Of a stretch of DNA of 64,000 nucleotides, positions 23,452-32,760 are shown piece by piece. The stretch spans positions 681,022-745,021 of the forward strand of contig MJGA01000017.1 of NCBI GenBank assembly GCA_001910725.1. The letters are read 5' to 3'. The notes under the pieces are model-generated. The model worked only from the letters and a program-made list of their open reading frames with translations. It was not told where the DNA came from and made no database searches. This stretch comes from Phanerodontia chrysosporium (Eukaryota; Basidiomycota; Agaricomycetes; Polyporales; Phanerochaetaceae). The position numbers and the translations under genes were made by a program. Position 1 is the first letter of the stretch. Each line of letters begins with the position of its first letter.

Positions 23452-24146
23452 TGTCGCGGAGCGAAGGCTCAACGCTACACGAGGGAGCACGAATGGGGAG
23501 GTCGACGAGATGGCGCAGCGGAGCGGGTCACGCGGCGACGAACGGTTTGTGCAACTGTCCGTATTGACCAAGATAATATTAGCACTGTAACTACAATACA
23601 AACACTGGGCTTACCTGTCCGTATTGACCAAGAGGTCGAGATGACGGACAGGAGCGAGGGGAGCTACCCTTATATACTACAGGTCCTTTAGGGCAGGCTA
23701 TACGATTACATAAGCTGATGGGCAGCGCTCAGCATAGCCAGCGAGGCTGCGACGCGGGCTGCGCGGCGAGGCTGTGCTGGGGCTATGTCACGAGGCTGTG
23801 TCAGCTGGCAGTGTCTCGAGGCTGCGTCGGGCCGAGGCTGTGTCATCAGGCTGATCAGCTCGGCGTGTCTCGGCGAGGGGAGTCATCAGGGATGACAGTG
23901 CCTCCTCGGCGATCCGGGGGACCGGTTGCAAGGCAGACCGGTGATCCGGGCAGTGTCTGAGCGCGCAGCGGGATGCGCTGGCGTCTAGGGGTGATGCGCC
24001 ATCAGGGCGCTGGCGCTGAGTGGCCAGGCGCTGAGTGTGGGCGGCTAGGACTCCAGACGGCGCGAGGGCTGCTCGCGCGTTGGATTAATCGAGGAAAATA
24101 GCCAAAAATCGGCGAAAAATAGGGCAGCACCGTCACATCCGTGACA
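23452..24146 (-). repeat. 5' LTR of gypsy copy 1
   Basis: 695 bp. The sense-strand TATA motif TATATAAGGG maps to about 23667-23676, and the likely transcript start lies about 34 nt downstream, near 23642. The outermost part contains direct GAGGCTG(C/T)G words at about 23752-23835. Confidence 0.93.
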
Positions 24147-24151
24147 GCACG

Positions 24152-24309
24152 CTTGCTTGCATGCTCAAGGCCTTGGCTAGCCACGGCCGTTCATGGCCGT
24201 GTGCTAGCCCTGTGCCTTTTAGCTGCATGCAAAAGAGAGCCATATACTTTGCAGCTGAAATCCTTGCTAGGACACCACACTATTAGCATGGCTGCCACTG
24301 GCAACCACC
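24152..24309. other. Short spacer between retrotransposon sequences
   Basis: 158 bp between the target duplication of copy 1 and an LTR fragment. It contains CATGC, GCTAGCC and CCATGGC words and no gene. Confidence 0.5.
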
Positions 24310-24581
24310 TGTCGCGGAGCAGAGGCTCAACGCTACACGAGGGAGGGCGAATGGGGAGGTCGACGACGAGGTGCAGCGGAGCGGGTCACGCGGCGACGAA
24401 CAAACTTCTACAGCTGTCCGTATTGACCAAGTTATATTAGCGATGTATACTACGATACAAACAACGGGCTTACCTGTCCGTATTGACCAAGAGGTCGAGA
24501 TGACGGACAGGAGCGAGGGGAGCTACCCTTATATACTACAGTACTCTAGGGCAGGCTGTAAGATTACCTAAGCTGATGGGC
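24310..24581 (-). repeat. LTR fragment of a third related gypsy copy
   Basis: Starts TGTCGCGG like the other LTRs and follows them to about LTR base 272, where copy 2's LTR begins at 24582. It differs from both flanking LTRs at scattered positions, so it is a separate insertion into which copy 2 probably jumped. Confidence 0.8.
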
Positions 24582-25275
24582 TGTCGCGGAGCTAGGGCTC
24601 AACGCTACACGAGGGAGGGCGGATGGGGATGACGACGACGAGGTGCAGCGGAGCGGGTCACGCGGTGACGCACAACTTATGCAGCTGTCCGTATTGACCA
24701 AGATACTATTAGCAGACTATTCTACTATACAAGCGAGGGCTTACCTGTCCGTATTGACCAAGAGGTCGAGATGACGGACAGGAGCGAGAGGTGCTACCTA
24801 TATATACTACAGGAGTTCAGGGCAGGCTGTACGATTACCTAAGCTGATGGGCAGTGCTCAGCATAGCCAGTGAGGCTGCGACGCGGGCTGCGCGGCGAGG
24901 CTGTGTTGGGGCTATGTCACGAGGCTGTGTCAGCTGGCAGTGTCTCGAGGCTGCGTCGGGCCGAGGCTGTGTCATCAGGCTGATCAGCTCGGCGTGTCTC
25001 GGCGAGGGGAGTCATCAGGGATGACAGTGCCTCTTCGGCGATCCGGGGGACCGGTTGCAAGGCAGACCGGTGATCCGGGCAGTGTCTGAGCGCGCAGTGG
25101 GATGCGCTGGCGTCTAGGGGTGATGCGCCATCAGGGCGCTGGCGCTGGATGGCCAGGCGCTGAGCGTGGGCGGCTAGGACTCCAGACGGCGCGAGGGCTG
25201 CTCGCCCGCTGGATTAATCGAGGAAAATAGCCAAAATTCGGCGAAAAATAGGGCTGCGCCGTCACATCCGTGACA
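24582..25275 (-). repeat. 3' LTR of gypsy copy 2
   Basis: 694 bp, TG...CA ends, followed inside the element by TTACCCCCCTCCTAAAACC as in copy 1. Confidence 0.9.
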
Positions 25276-25313
25276 TTACCCCCCTCCTAAAACCGAGCAT
25301 CCTCGCGAGGTTG

Positions 25314-28300
25314 TTAGATGTGGCGCCCCTCTTCCCAATCGAGATCGGCCTTAGCACGATCAGAGGTAGAAAGGTGAGAGACGTCGACTTCAGTGATGAA
25401 CGGGCGAAAAGAGGCGGCGAGGGCTTCGAAGGCGGTGGCAGCGAGCTTGCGGGGCGCTTCCGGATTTTCGCGATGGAACTTGTTAACCAGGGCTTTGGCG
25501 TGCTTGAGGTTGTCTGCCTTCTCCCACGTGTCGCCGGCTTGGCCGTAGCCTTTCCAGCGGACCTTGTACTGTAGTTGGCGGCGGTATATGCGGCTGTCGA
25601 GGACCTTCTCGACGACGTATTCTTCTTCGCCGGCAACCTTGACAGGTTTGGGAGGCAGGGGCTTCTCGACGCCCTGATCGTGCCATGGGCTGAGGCGGTT
25701 GACGTAGAAAACCGGGTGGATTTTCAGCCAGCTCGGGAGCTCGAGCCGATAGTCCAGATCGCCGATCTTTTCCAGAACCTTAAACGGACCCAGCTGGCGG
25801 GGGCCGAGCTTGGGTGAGGGCTGATCGATGCTGAGGTCCTTCGTGCTGAGCCAAACCTGGTCGCCGACCTTGAAGGAGTGGGCGCGTTTCTTCGCGGCCT
25901 CGTACTCTTCTTTCATGCGGGCTTTGGTAAGGCGCAGGGCAGCTTCGGCCTCTTTGCGAACGTGAGCCATGCGGTCTAGGCGTTCATCGAGGGCGGGAAC
26001 CTTGGTGTGTTTGCCAGCCGGGATCGTGAAGTCCGGTGTATAGCCGTAGACAATCTCGAAGGGTGTGCGCTCGGTAGCACTAGACACGTGTGAGTTCAGG
26101 GTGAACTCGGCCATCGGGAGCCAATCGACCCAGTCATCTTGGCGCTGGGAGACAAAGAGACGCAGGAATTTCTCGACTTCCTGGTTCTTGCGCTCGACCT
26201 TGCCGTTGCCTTCGGGGTGATATGCCGTGGTGAGACCGGTGGCGATGCCGAGGCGCTTGTACAGCGCTCGCATGTACTGGGCTGCAAACTGGGGTCCACG
26301 ATCAGAGAAGATCTTACGTGGGAGGCCGTGGAGCCGGAAGATGTCCGTGTAGTGGACGTCGCCCATGCCGGCAGCGGTGATCGTCGAGTCGACCGGCACA
26401 AGGTGGCACTGATCCGAATAGTGGTCCACATAGACCGCGATCGAGTCCTTCTTGGTCTTGGCGTCACGCGGGAGCTGTGTGATGAGATCCACGCCGACAT
26501 GTTCCCAGGGCCCTGAAGGGACATCGTGGGGCTGTAGAGTGGCTTTCGGATGCGGGGCGGACTTGTACCGTTGACATTGATCGCAGCCGAGCACGTAGCG
26601 GCTAACGTCGGCGGAGATGCGCGGCCACCAATAGTACCGGGAGACCAATTCGAGGGTGGTGTGTTTCCCAGGGTGTCCGGCGGTCGGCGCGTCGTGGCAA
26701 GACTTGATGACGTCGTTGCGCAGTGCGGCACTGTTCGGGACATAGACTTTTCCATAGTAGTACAGAAGGCCGTTGTCTTCTTCCCATTCGAGGACGCCGT
26801 TGCGCAGCTTGCGGGGCCCCTTGGTTCGGAGAATCTGCAGGGCGTCTGCGACTTCCTTTTCCTTTTCGGAGCAGTCGCGAATGCGCTTCTCGAGAGGGGA
26901 GGGGTTCGCGAAAGCTGCCGTGGCGGCTATCTTAAACAGCTCTGGCTTCAATACTACCTGCGAGCGATTGTCCTCTTCATCAGAGACATGCAGCGAGGAG
27001 GGTCGGGAGAGCGGATCGGCGAGGAGATGCGTCTTGCCGGGGCGATGGATGATGCGGAAGTCGTACTCAGCGAGGTAGGAAGCCCACCGGGCTTGTCGCC
27101 GCGTGAGATTCTGCGCAGTCTTCCAGTACTGGAGATTCTGATGATCGGTCCAGATCTCGAAAGGCTCCGGGAGACCTTCGAGGAACTGACGCCAGTCCTT
27201 GAGAGCTTCGATGATTGCAAGCATCTCGCGGTCCCAGATCTCGTAATTCCGCTCGGCGGGGCTCATGGTCTGCGAGCGATACGCGATTGGATGCCAGAGA
27301 CCGTCCTCAGGGTTGCGTTGAGCTATGACTCCTCCGGTGGCGTAACCAGAAGCATCGGTCTCGACGCGAGTCGGCCGATCAATGCTCCACATGGCGAGCA
27401 CGGGCTGAGTCGTGAAAGCACACTTGAGCATCTCGAAGGCTTCTGCCTGTGCGGGACCCCAATTAAACGGAGTGTCCTTCTTCGTCAGATCGTGCAGCGG
27501 GCGGCAGATCTTTGAGAAGTCCTTGATGAAACGGCGATAGAAATTGGCGAACCCGACAAAGCCTCGTACGTCTTTGAGGTTCTTCGGGATCGGCCATTCG
27601 GCTACAGCCTTAACCTTGCCGGGGTCCATGCCGACTTGTCCCTCGCTGATGAGCAGCCCGAGGTATTCGATCTCCGAGCGCTCGAACTCGCACTTCTCGG
27701 GCCGAAGGTACAGATCGTACTTGGCGAGGCACGCCAAGACCTCGTGAACAATCTTTCGATGCGAAGCAAGATCGTTCGACCAGATGAGGATGTCGTCGAG
27801 GTACACTGCGACCTTGCTTTCGGCGATGAGGTCGGCGAAGATGTGGTTCATGAGGGCCTGGAACGTGGCGGGGCTGTTGCACAGACCGAAGTACATGACT
27901 CTGGGCTCGAAGAGGCCGCGGTTGGTGACGAAGGCGGCTTTCCACTCGTCACCTTCCTTAATCCGGACGTTGTTGTAGCCCCAACGGACGTCGAACTTGG
28001 TGAAGATCTTGGCGCCCTGGAGCTTCCCGATGATGTCGGAGGCGAGCGGAAGGGGATAGCGATTCTTCACGGTGATGTCGTTGAGCTTGCGGTAATCCTG
28101 GATAAACCGGAGCTTGCCGTCCTTTTTCTTGATGAAGAAGACAGGGGAAGCGATCGGAGACTTGCTGGGGACGATATAACCTTTGGCGAGTGCGTCGTCG
28201 ATGAACCGCTGTAGTTCTTCATTCTCGATCGGGGACATGGGGTAGACCTTCGATTTGATCGATGCCGGGGCGTCCGGAACGAGATCTATCGCGTGGTCCC

Positions 28301-29075
28301 AGGGCTGATGCTTCGGGAGGCGGTGTGATTCTTCTTCAGAGAACACCTTCTTGTGTCGGTGGTACTCTTTGGGAACCAGCTCTTCAAACGTCTTGGCGTA
28401 CTTCTCACGATTGGCTTCGACAGCGATCGCTTGCGAGTAAGTGTAGCCGGCGAGGATCCAGACTTCGTCCTTGGCGTCCTCAACAATGCCTGCTCGAAGC
28501 CATTCGCGGCGTTCGGAGCGGTTGGCGTCAATCTGATGGATACCGAAAACCGGGGTGTCCTCAGCTCCGCCGCGGAGCTGAAACTGGACATCTCCCGTTT
28601 CCCAGTCGATGTTCGGATTCCATTTCTTGAGCCACGGAAGTCCGAGGATGACGTCCTCCGGACCGATGTTCGTGACAAGAAATTCCTCCTTAAACGTGTA
28701 AGAACCCACAGTGAGCTGGAGTCTGGCACGATGCGTGATAGACCCTGCCTCATTCTTGGTTCCGTCGATGTTGTACAGTGTGATTTCCTTCTTGAGTGGT
28801 ACCGTGAGGATCTTATGCTGTTTACAGAAATCCTCGTGGATGAATAGCGAAGTCGCACCGGAGTCAATCATTGCAGGCGTGCGAATAGTTTTATTGATCC
28901 CGGTGAGCTTTATTGGTACACGATAGTGATTCGAAAAGGGGTCTAATACTGATATCGTACACGAGCGGATGGTATCGGAAGTGTCCTGTGGTTCTACAGA
29001 AGGCGCCGGAGTTGAATCCGGGCTCGACGAAACGGGGACCGACGATGCGGCGTCACTCCGGCCCCTTAAGCAAAA
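25314..29075 (-). CDS. pol of gypsy copy 2, intact PR-RT-RNaseH-INT-chromodomain
   Basis: A single open frame, with the first ATG at 28871 (1185 codons). The frame stays open upstream as far as the -1 shift site at 29072-29078, which gives about 67 more codons (SDAASSVPVSSSPDSTPAPS and onward). Domains in order: aspartic protease (IDSGATSLFIHEDF), reverse transcriptase (FDVRWGYNNV, YLDDILIWSND), RNase H (VETDASGYATGG), integrase with HHCC zinc finger (CHDAPTAGHPGKHTTLEL, CDQCQRY) and DDE core, then a GPY/F-like region (LGPRQLGPFKVLEKI) and a C-terminal chromodomain. The chromodomain marks the chromovirus branch and usually directs insertion into heterochromatin. Expressed as Gag-Pol by -1 frameshifting if the inferred signal works. 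Confidence 0.92.
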   Translation of the reverse strand, partial: FCLRGRSDAASSVPVSSSPDSTPAPSVEPQDTSDTIRSCTISVLDPFSNHYRVPIKLTGINKTIRTPAMIDSGATSLFIHEDFCKQHKILTVPLKKEITLYNIDGTKNEAGSITHRARLQLTVGSYTFKEEFLVTNIGPEDVILGLPWLKKWNPNIDWETGDVQFQLRGGAEDTPVFGIHQIDANRSERREWLRAGIVEDAKDEVWILAGYTYSQAIAVEANREKYAKTFEELVPKEYHRHKKVFSEEESHRLPKHQPWDHAIDLVPDAPASIKSKVYPMSPIENEELQRFIDDALAKGYIVPSKSPIASPVFFIKKKDGKLRFIQDYRKLNDITVKNRYPLPLASDIIGKLQGAKIFTKFDVRWGYNNVRIKEGDEWKAAFVTNRGLFEPRVMYFGLCNSPATFQALMNHIFADLIAESKVAVYLDDILIWSNDLASHRKIVHEVLACLAKYDLYLRPEKCEFERSEIEYLGLLISEGQVGMDPGKVKAVAEWPIPKNLKDVRGFVGFANFYRRFIKDFSKICRPLHDLTKKDTPFNWGPAQAEAFEMLKCAFTTQPVLAMWSIDRPTRVETDASGYATGGVIAQRNPEDGLWHPIAYRSQTMSPAERNYEIWDREMLAIIEALKDWRQFLEGLPEPFEIWTDHQNLQYWKTAQNLTRRQARWASYLAEYDFRIIHRPGKTHLLADPLSRPSSLHVSDEEDNRSQVVLKPELFKIAATAAFANPSPLEKRIRDCSEKEKEVADALQILRTKGPRKLRNGVLEWEEDNGLLYYYGKVYVPNSAALRNDVIKSCHDAPTAGHPGKHTTLELVSRYYWWPRISADVSRYVLGCDQCQRYKSAPHPKATLQPHDVPSGPWEHVGVDLITQLPRDAKTKKDSIAVYVDHYSDQCHLVPVDSTITAAGMGDVHYTDIFRLHGLPRKIFSDRGPQFAAQYMRALYKRLGIATGLTTAYHPEGNGKVERKNQEVEKFLRLFVSQRQDDWVDWLPMAEFTLNSHVSSATERTPFEIVYGYTPDFTIPAGKHTKVPALDERLDRMAHVRKEAEAALRLTKARMKEEYEAAKKRAHSFKVGDQVWLSTKDLSIDQPSPKLGPRQLGPFKVLEKIGDLDYRLELPSWLKIHPVFYVNRLSPWHDQGVEKPLPPKPVKVAGEEEYVVEKVLDSRIYRRQLQYKVRWKGYGQAGDTWEKADNLKHAKALVNKFHRENPEAPRKLAATAFEALAASFRPFITEVDVSHLSTSDRAKADLDWEEGRHI

Positions 29076-29078
29076 CCC
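29066..29078 (-). promoter_or_regulatory. Probable -1 ribosomal frameshift site, gypsy copy 2
   Basis: Same G GGT TTT heptamer (29078-29072), GCT and TAA stop (29068-29066) as in copy 1, with the same GGGGCC/GGTCCCC pairing potential directly after the stop. Conservation in both copies supports a functional signal. Confidence 0.68.
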
Positions 29079-30316
29079 CCGAGCTGCTTTTGTATCAGAG
29101 CCAGCTGATCACGGAGGGCGGCGATAGCGGCGCTCTGGTCGTCAGACGAGCTGCCAGAAGACGAGGAGGCTGGAGACGAGGAGTCCTGTGACGAGGTATC
29201 CGAAGACGAGGCGCGGACAGCGGCGGTAGCGGGGGCAGTTCTCGGCTTGCCCTCGAGGCGAGCGCGACAGACGCGGGACCAGTGACCCTTCTTGCCACAG
29301 TGGTTGCAAACCGAGTCGCGGTGAACAGGGTCCGTGGACTTGTGGGACTTGGAGCCGCAGACCTTGCAGCGATCCTTCATGACAGCGTCGAACTGGCGCT
29401 TGAGATCCGTACCGGTGAGACCCTTAAACAGCTCGTCGATATTCGAGGCATCGATGTCCATCGCGCTCGGGTCGCGGAAGGCGCGCGTCGACGAGCTAGC
29501 CGGAGTTGAGGACGCCTTGCCCTGCTGCGCCAAGAGATCTTGCGAGAGCTTGTCCTTCGATCGATCGACGGCGAAACCTGCGTTCTTGAGCTCGTCGTAC
29601 GTCTCGGGGCCTTTGCCGGTGCTGGGGTTGACCATGTACGAGATCCGCTCGAGATAGTCCTTGTTGAACTTCGTCCGTAGCCGGGCTGCCAGATCCTCCG
29701 AGGTGAGCTTCGTGCGGCCAGCGACGGATTGGAACTCCGCAAAGAACTCCGCGAACTGACGATTGCCTTGCGTGCATGCCTGCAGCTTGCTGAGGGCCTC
29801 AGCCTTCTCGTTGACGGGCTCGAACCGGTTCTTGAAAGCCTCCCAGAACTGGGCGCGAGAACCTCCGAACAACTGAGTGCCGTCTGCCGCTTGCTCGATG
29901 TATTGTCGTGCCCATTCAGCGGCTTCGTCCTGCATGAAGGAAAGGGCGCCAACGATCCATTTCTGGCCGTCTACCATGATCTGTCCGGTGTTGGGGTCGC
30001 GTTCGAGGTTGCCGTTGACGTCGCGCTTGCCGAACTTCTCCGGTTGCCCATCGGCGTAGATGCGATAGGCGGCGCGGAAGAGACGGGCCGTGTCAGAACC
30101 TTTCCCTTTAAATGGGACGGGTTTCTCGACGAAGGGCAGCTCCTTGTTGGCATTGACCGTTGCGTTGACCGTTGTCCGATTGGCACCGATAGTCTGGGCC
30201 AGAGTGTTAACCGTGTGGGTGAGCTGCGTCATGGCCTGGGCCATCTGCAGGAGGGCGGCAGAGACGGGGTCGGGAGGCGCCGGACCGGGCGGCGCTCCTC
30301 CGGGAGTGCTCGACAT
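29066..30316 (-). CDS. Gag of gypsy copy 2
   Basis: 416 codons starting MSSTPGGAPPGPAPPDPVSA. It has a capsid-like helical region (residues about 70-260) and a zinc knuckle region with CKVCGSKSH and CNHCGKKGHWSRVC at about 335-365. A Ser/Asp-rich tail ends KQLGGFA just after the shift site. The frame is also open for about 140 codons upstream of the ATG (containing FGRTTENG and SPPDSSHHSSPETSLGS), in both copies, so the mature Gag may be longer or joined to the upstream ORF. Confidence 0.88.
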   Translation of the reverse strand: MSSTPGGAPPGPAPPDPVSAALLQMAQAMTQLTHTVNTLAQTIGANRTTVNATVNANKELPFVEKPVPFKGKGSDTARLFRAAYRIYADGQPEKFGKRDVNGNLERDPNTGQIMVDGQKWIVGALSFMQDEAAEWARQYIEQAADGTQLFGGSRAQFWEAFKNRFEPVNEKAEALSKLQACTQGNRQFAEFFAEFQSVAGRTKLTSEDLAARLRTKFNKDYLERISYMVNPSTGKGPETYDELKNAGFAVDRSKDKLSQDLLAQQGKASSTPASSSTRAFRDPSAMDIDASNIDELFKGLTGTDLKRQFDAVMKDRCKVCGSKSHKSTDPVHRDSVCNHCGKKGHWSRVCRARLEGKPRTAPATAAVRASSSDTSSQDSSSPASSSSGSSSDDQSAAIAALRDQLALIQKQLGGFA

Positions 30317-30745
30317 ATTGGGGGGACGGGGAGTGTTGGTTCCTGAATGAACGCGAGAGAGATCGAGAGGCGAGGGGACCGGTTTGTGATCAGAGAGGAC
30401 GGAGCCGAGCGACGTCTCAGGGGACGAGTGGTGGCTGCTGTCCGGGGGACTGTGATCGGGAGTATTCGGGGTAGTGGCGGAGGCGCGGGCGAATTCTAGT
30501 CGTTGCGCGAAATGAGGGCGCTCAAATTGTGTTTCTCGGTCGCTAGGCGGAACCGGGAGTAACGGAGGGGCAGTCTCTCGATATGGGCAGGGCTGCTGAC
30601 TGCACTCTCTGACGTCTCGAGACCCGTTGTTTTCCTCGACGTGGAGATCAGCGACACGGGTGATACCGTTCTCTGTGGTTCGCCCAAAGAGGTGCAGGCA
30701 ATTCGAACAATCGAGATCCAGAGCGACAGAAAATGTATTTGTAAA

Positions 30746-31456
30746 CTAGTCGAAATACCCAGCCTCGTACACGATGTTCAACTGTCCCACGATGCGGCGG
30801 AAGTTTCGCCTTAAACCAATGAACGAAATGTCACCAATTTGAGCGAGACCGAGCTCGTATTGGTGCCACTCCTTAAACGTGGTGGTGGGGGCGAGACGAC
30901 TGAGTTCGGCGCGAATCTGGCGGAGTCGTTCGAACAGGAGGTGGAAATGGTGGGCGTGGTCGCTGTTGACGATGAGGAGCAGATCGACCTCCTCGATGGC
31001 CTTGAGACGCTTGATAGTCGCGTCGAGCTTGGGCGTGAAGATGTTGACGAGGTCGGTGGGGGAGTACTTCGGGATGTCGATACCGACGGGCTTGCGGGCG
31101 ATGGGCTCGTACGTCGGGGCGGCGCTGAGGCGCTCTGCCAAACTGAGCTTCGAGGAGGATGCGGCTACGGCGGCCTGAGCTTCTTGCGCCTCGCGTTGGC
31201 GCTGCTCGCGGATGCGGTTGCCTACGCGCTGTTCGGCTTCACGAGCCTCGCGGACGGCAGTCCAGTTGATGGAGGGAACGGAGGGTGGAGGCGTCGGGAG
31301 CGTGGAGACGTACTTGACGACCGCCTTGACTTTGCGGTCTGTCCACTTGACGGGGTTGCCGGCCTCGCGACGACGTTGGAGGCGGTCGAAGATGCGCTGG
31401 GGGATGTGGTCCTTGAGTTGGACGTCTTTCGGCACTGCAAATGCAAGCCTCAGCAA
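30746..31456 (-). CDS. Extra ORF upstream of gag, gypsy copy 2 (unknown function)
   Basis: 236 codons, same protein as at 22611-23300 with an N-terminal extension (MLRLAFAVPKDVQLKDHIPQ). Changes relative to copy 1 are mostly single residues. The last third differs more (LLLIVNSDHAHHFHLLFERL against a more charged version in copy 1). In copy 2 the ORF ends in TAG, and the open frame leading into gag is in the same phase after this stop. No known domain recognised. Confidence 0.6.
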   Translation of the reverse strand: MLRLAFAVPKDVQLKDHIPQRIFDRLQRRREAGNPVKWTDRKVKAVVKYVSTLPTPPPSVPSINWTAVREAREAEQRVGNRIREQRQREAQEAQAAVAASSSKLSLAERLSAAPTYEPIARKPVGIDIPKYSPTDLVNIFTPKLDATIKRLKAIEEVDLLLIVNSDHAHHFHLLFERLRQIRAELSRLAPTTTFKEWHQYELGLAQIGDISFIGLRRNFRRIVGQLNIVYEAGYFD

Positions 31457-31576
31457 CGTGTACGGAGTGAGCAGGCTGCTCGACTACGACGTACTCGCTT
31501 TAATCGGTGGGGATAAACTTTTTTAAACGGTATTGTGGGGGGAGCGGTAGGGAAAAATGCCTAGGGCACCCAAAAG

Positions 31577-31586
31577 ATCTCGACCT
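31577..31586 (-). promoter_or_regulatory. Primer binding site, gypsy copy 2
   Basis: AGGTCGAGAT on the sense strand, two bases inside the 5' LTR boundary at 31589, identical to copy 1. Its complement is present in the LTR downstream of the TATA motif. Confidence 0.58.
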
Positions 31587-31588
31587 AA

Positions 31589-32097
31589 TGTCGCGGAGCT
31601 AGGGCTCAACGCTACACGAGGGAGGGCGGATGGGGATGACGACGACGAGGTGCAGCGGAGCGGGTCACGCGGCGACGCACAACTTATGCAGCTGTCCGTA
31701 TTGACCAAGATACTATTAGCAGACTATTCTACTATACAAGCGAGGGCTTACCTGTCCGTATTGACCAAGAGGTCGAGATGACGGACAGGAGCGAGAGGTG
31801 CTACCTATATATACTACAGGAGTTCAGGGCAGGCTGTACGATTACCTAAGCTGATGGGCAGTGCTCAGCATAGCCAGTGAGGCTGCGACGCGGGCTGCGC
31901 GGCGAGGCTGTGTTGGGGCTATGTCACGAGGCTGTGTCAGCTGGCAGTGTCTCGAGGCTGCGTCGGGCCGAGGCTGTGTCATCAGGCTGATCAGCTCGGC
32001 GTGTCTCGGCGAGGGGAGTCATCAGGGATGACAGTGCCTCTTCGGCGATCCGGGGGACCGGTTGCAAGGCAGACCGGTGATCCGGGCAATGTCTGAG
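31589..32097 (-). repeat. Truncated 5' LTR of gypsy copy 2
   Basis: About 509 bp retained. Homology stops after GTCTGAG; complete LTRs continue GCGCGCAG. The break is followed at once by telomere-like bases and the Penelope-like fragment. Confidence 0.9.
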
Positions 32098-32623
32098 GGT
32101 TTAGGGTTTGGGGGGCGCGAGACGCGAGCGTAGCGAGCGGCGAGCGCGGAATGCTTCACAGGAAAACCGAAGGCAGCCGACACTGTTGTGTCGCGCTGAG
32201 CTTTCGTCGTGAAGACTCATCAGCGGTTTCCTACTGGGATATATACCCCTTGCAACCGCCAGGCCCGAAGGGACTGGCGGGCCGACGAGAGGCGAAATGT
32301 CGCTCGTCGGCTGTAATGCGATTGGCGCGGAGAAACGTCTCCCCGAGGTCGGGAGCAACAAATCCCCTTAAGGGACTCTTTCTCGGCGAAAGTATGAAGG
32401 TTTTGAATGTACAGGTCATGCGGAAGGGGCCAACAACACCCCGGCGAGCAGCGGACTACCGAAAAGTCACCTTTCGAAGTCTCGAGATCTCGATCTGATC
32501 GGATCAACGCCACAAAGTGCCCGGACGAAGTCCGGCACGCAGCCACCCCGGCGGAAGTCTCCCGAACCTAGCGGAGTCAGTTCGGAGCCGACCCGGATTC
32601 GGGCCAGTTATTAACATGCGCAT
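32098..32623 (-). mobile_element. Solo Penelope-like terminal repeat (pLTR) fragment on a telomere-like stub
   Basis: Begins GGTTTAGGGTTTGGGG and then follows the terminal repeats at 35664 and 40381 closely for about 525 bp, ending after GGTTATTAACATGCGCAT-like sequence. It has no ORF attached. In minus orientation this is the 3' end of an element joined to G-strand telomere repeats, as expected if reverse transcription was primed from a chromosome end. Confidence 0.85.
32161..32231 (-). ncRNA. Hammerhead ribozyme, Penelope-like copy 1
   Basis: On the minus strand the conserved core CTGATGA, a GTC/GAC stem II with loop TTCAC, and GAAA occur in the right spacing. Stem I is closed by GGAAACCG pairing with CGGTTTTCC. 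Stem III contains GACAC/GTGTC and CAGC/GCTG helices. Cleavage is predicted between U and C in CUUC. All invariant core bases are present. Confidence 0.82.
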
Positions 32624-32634
32624 TATGCCTAGAT

Positions 32635-32760
32635 TCTTGCTGTCGGTTTAGGGTACATGTTGGGTTCAGGATGGGGCTAAGTACGGGTTCATGGTTATTA
32701 GAGGGTTAAGGTGGGTTTAACTAGGGTTGAAGGTGAAATATCTGAAGTGGTGCTGAGACA
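32635..32760 (+). repeat. Decayed telomere-like stretch
   Basis: GGTTTAGGGTACATG, GGGTTCAGG, GGGGCTAAG, GGGTTCATGG, AGAGGGTTAAGG and GGGTTTAACTAGGG follow one another, in the orientation of the terminal telomere. Confidence 0.5.

Larger units (their letters stand above)
16452..24146 (-). mobile_element. Ty3/gypsy chromovirus LTR retrotransposon, copy 1 (defective)
   Basis: A full-length element of 7695 bp in minus orientation. Two direct LTRs of 695 bp (16452-17146 and 23452-24146) start TGTCGCGG and end CCGTGACA on the plus strand. A 5-bp target duplication GCACG flanks it at 16447-16451 and 24147-24151. The LTRs look almost identical; I see one difference, near 16937/23937, so insertion was recent. 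In element order it carries a primer site next to the LTR at 23452, an extra ORF, gag, protease, reverse transcriptase, RNase H, integrase with chromodomain, then the second LTR. Two one-base deletions relative to copy 2, near 20252 and near the start of gag, break its reading frames. Confidence 0.93.
24582..32097 (-). mobile_element. Ty3/gypsy chromovirus, copy 2 (ORFs intact, 5' LTR truncated)
   Basis: Second element in the same orientation. The left (3') LTR is complete at 24582-25275; the right (5') LTR runs 31589-32097 and then stops about 185 bp short. At 32098 the LTR sequence gives way to GGTTTAGGGTTTGGGG and a Penelope-like terminal fragment. gag, pol and the extra ORF are open. Its LTRs differ from those of copy 1 by many changes, so it is a sister subfamily member. 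Loss of the outer LTR removes the end needed for integration but leaves the TATA motif and primer complement. Confidence 0.92.

Noticed and set aside
16452..24146. Copy 1 as a typical tRNA-primed gypsy element
   Set aside because: No TGG-starting primer site lies next to the 5' LTR; a TGGGTGCC word occurs about 16 bases inside, too far for a usual tRNA site, while the self-complementary site is adjacent.
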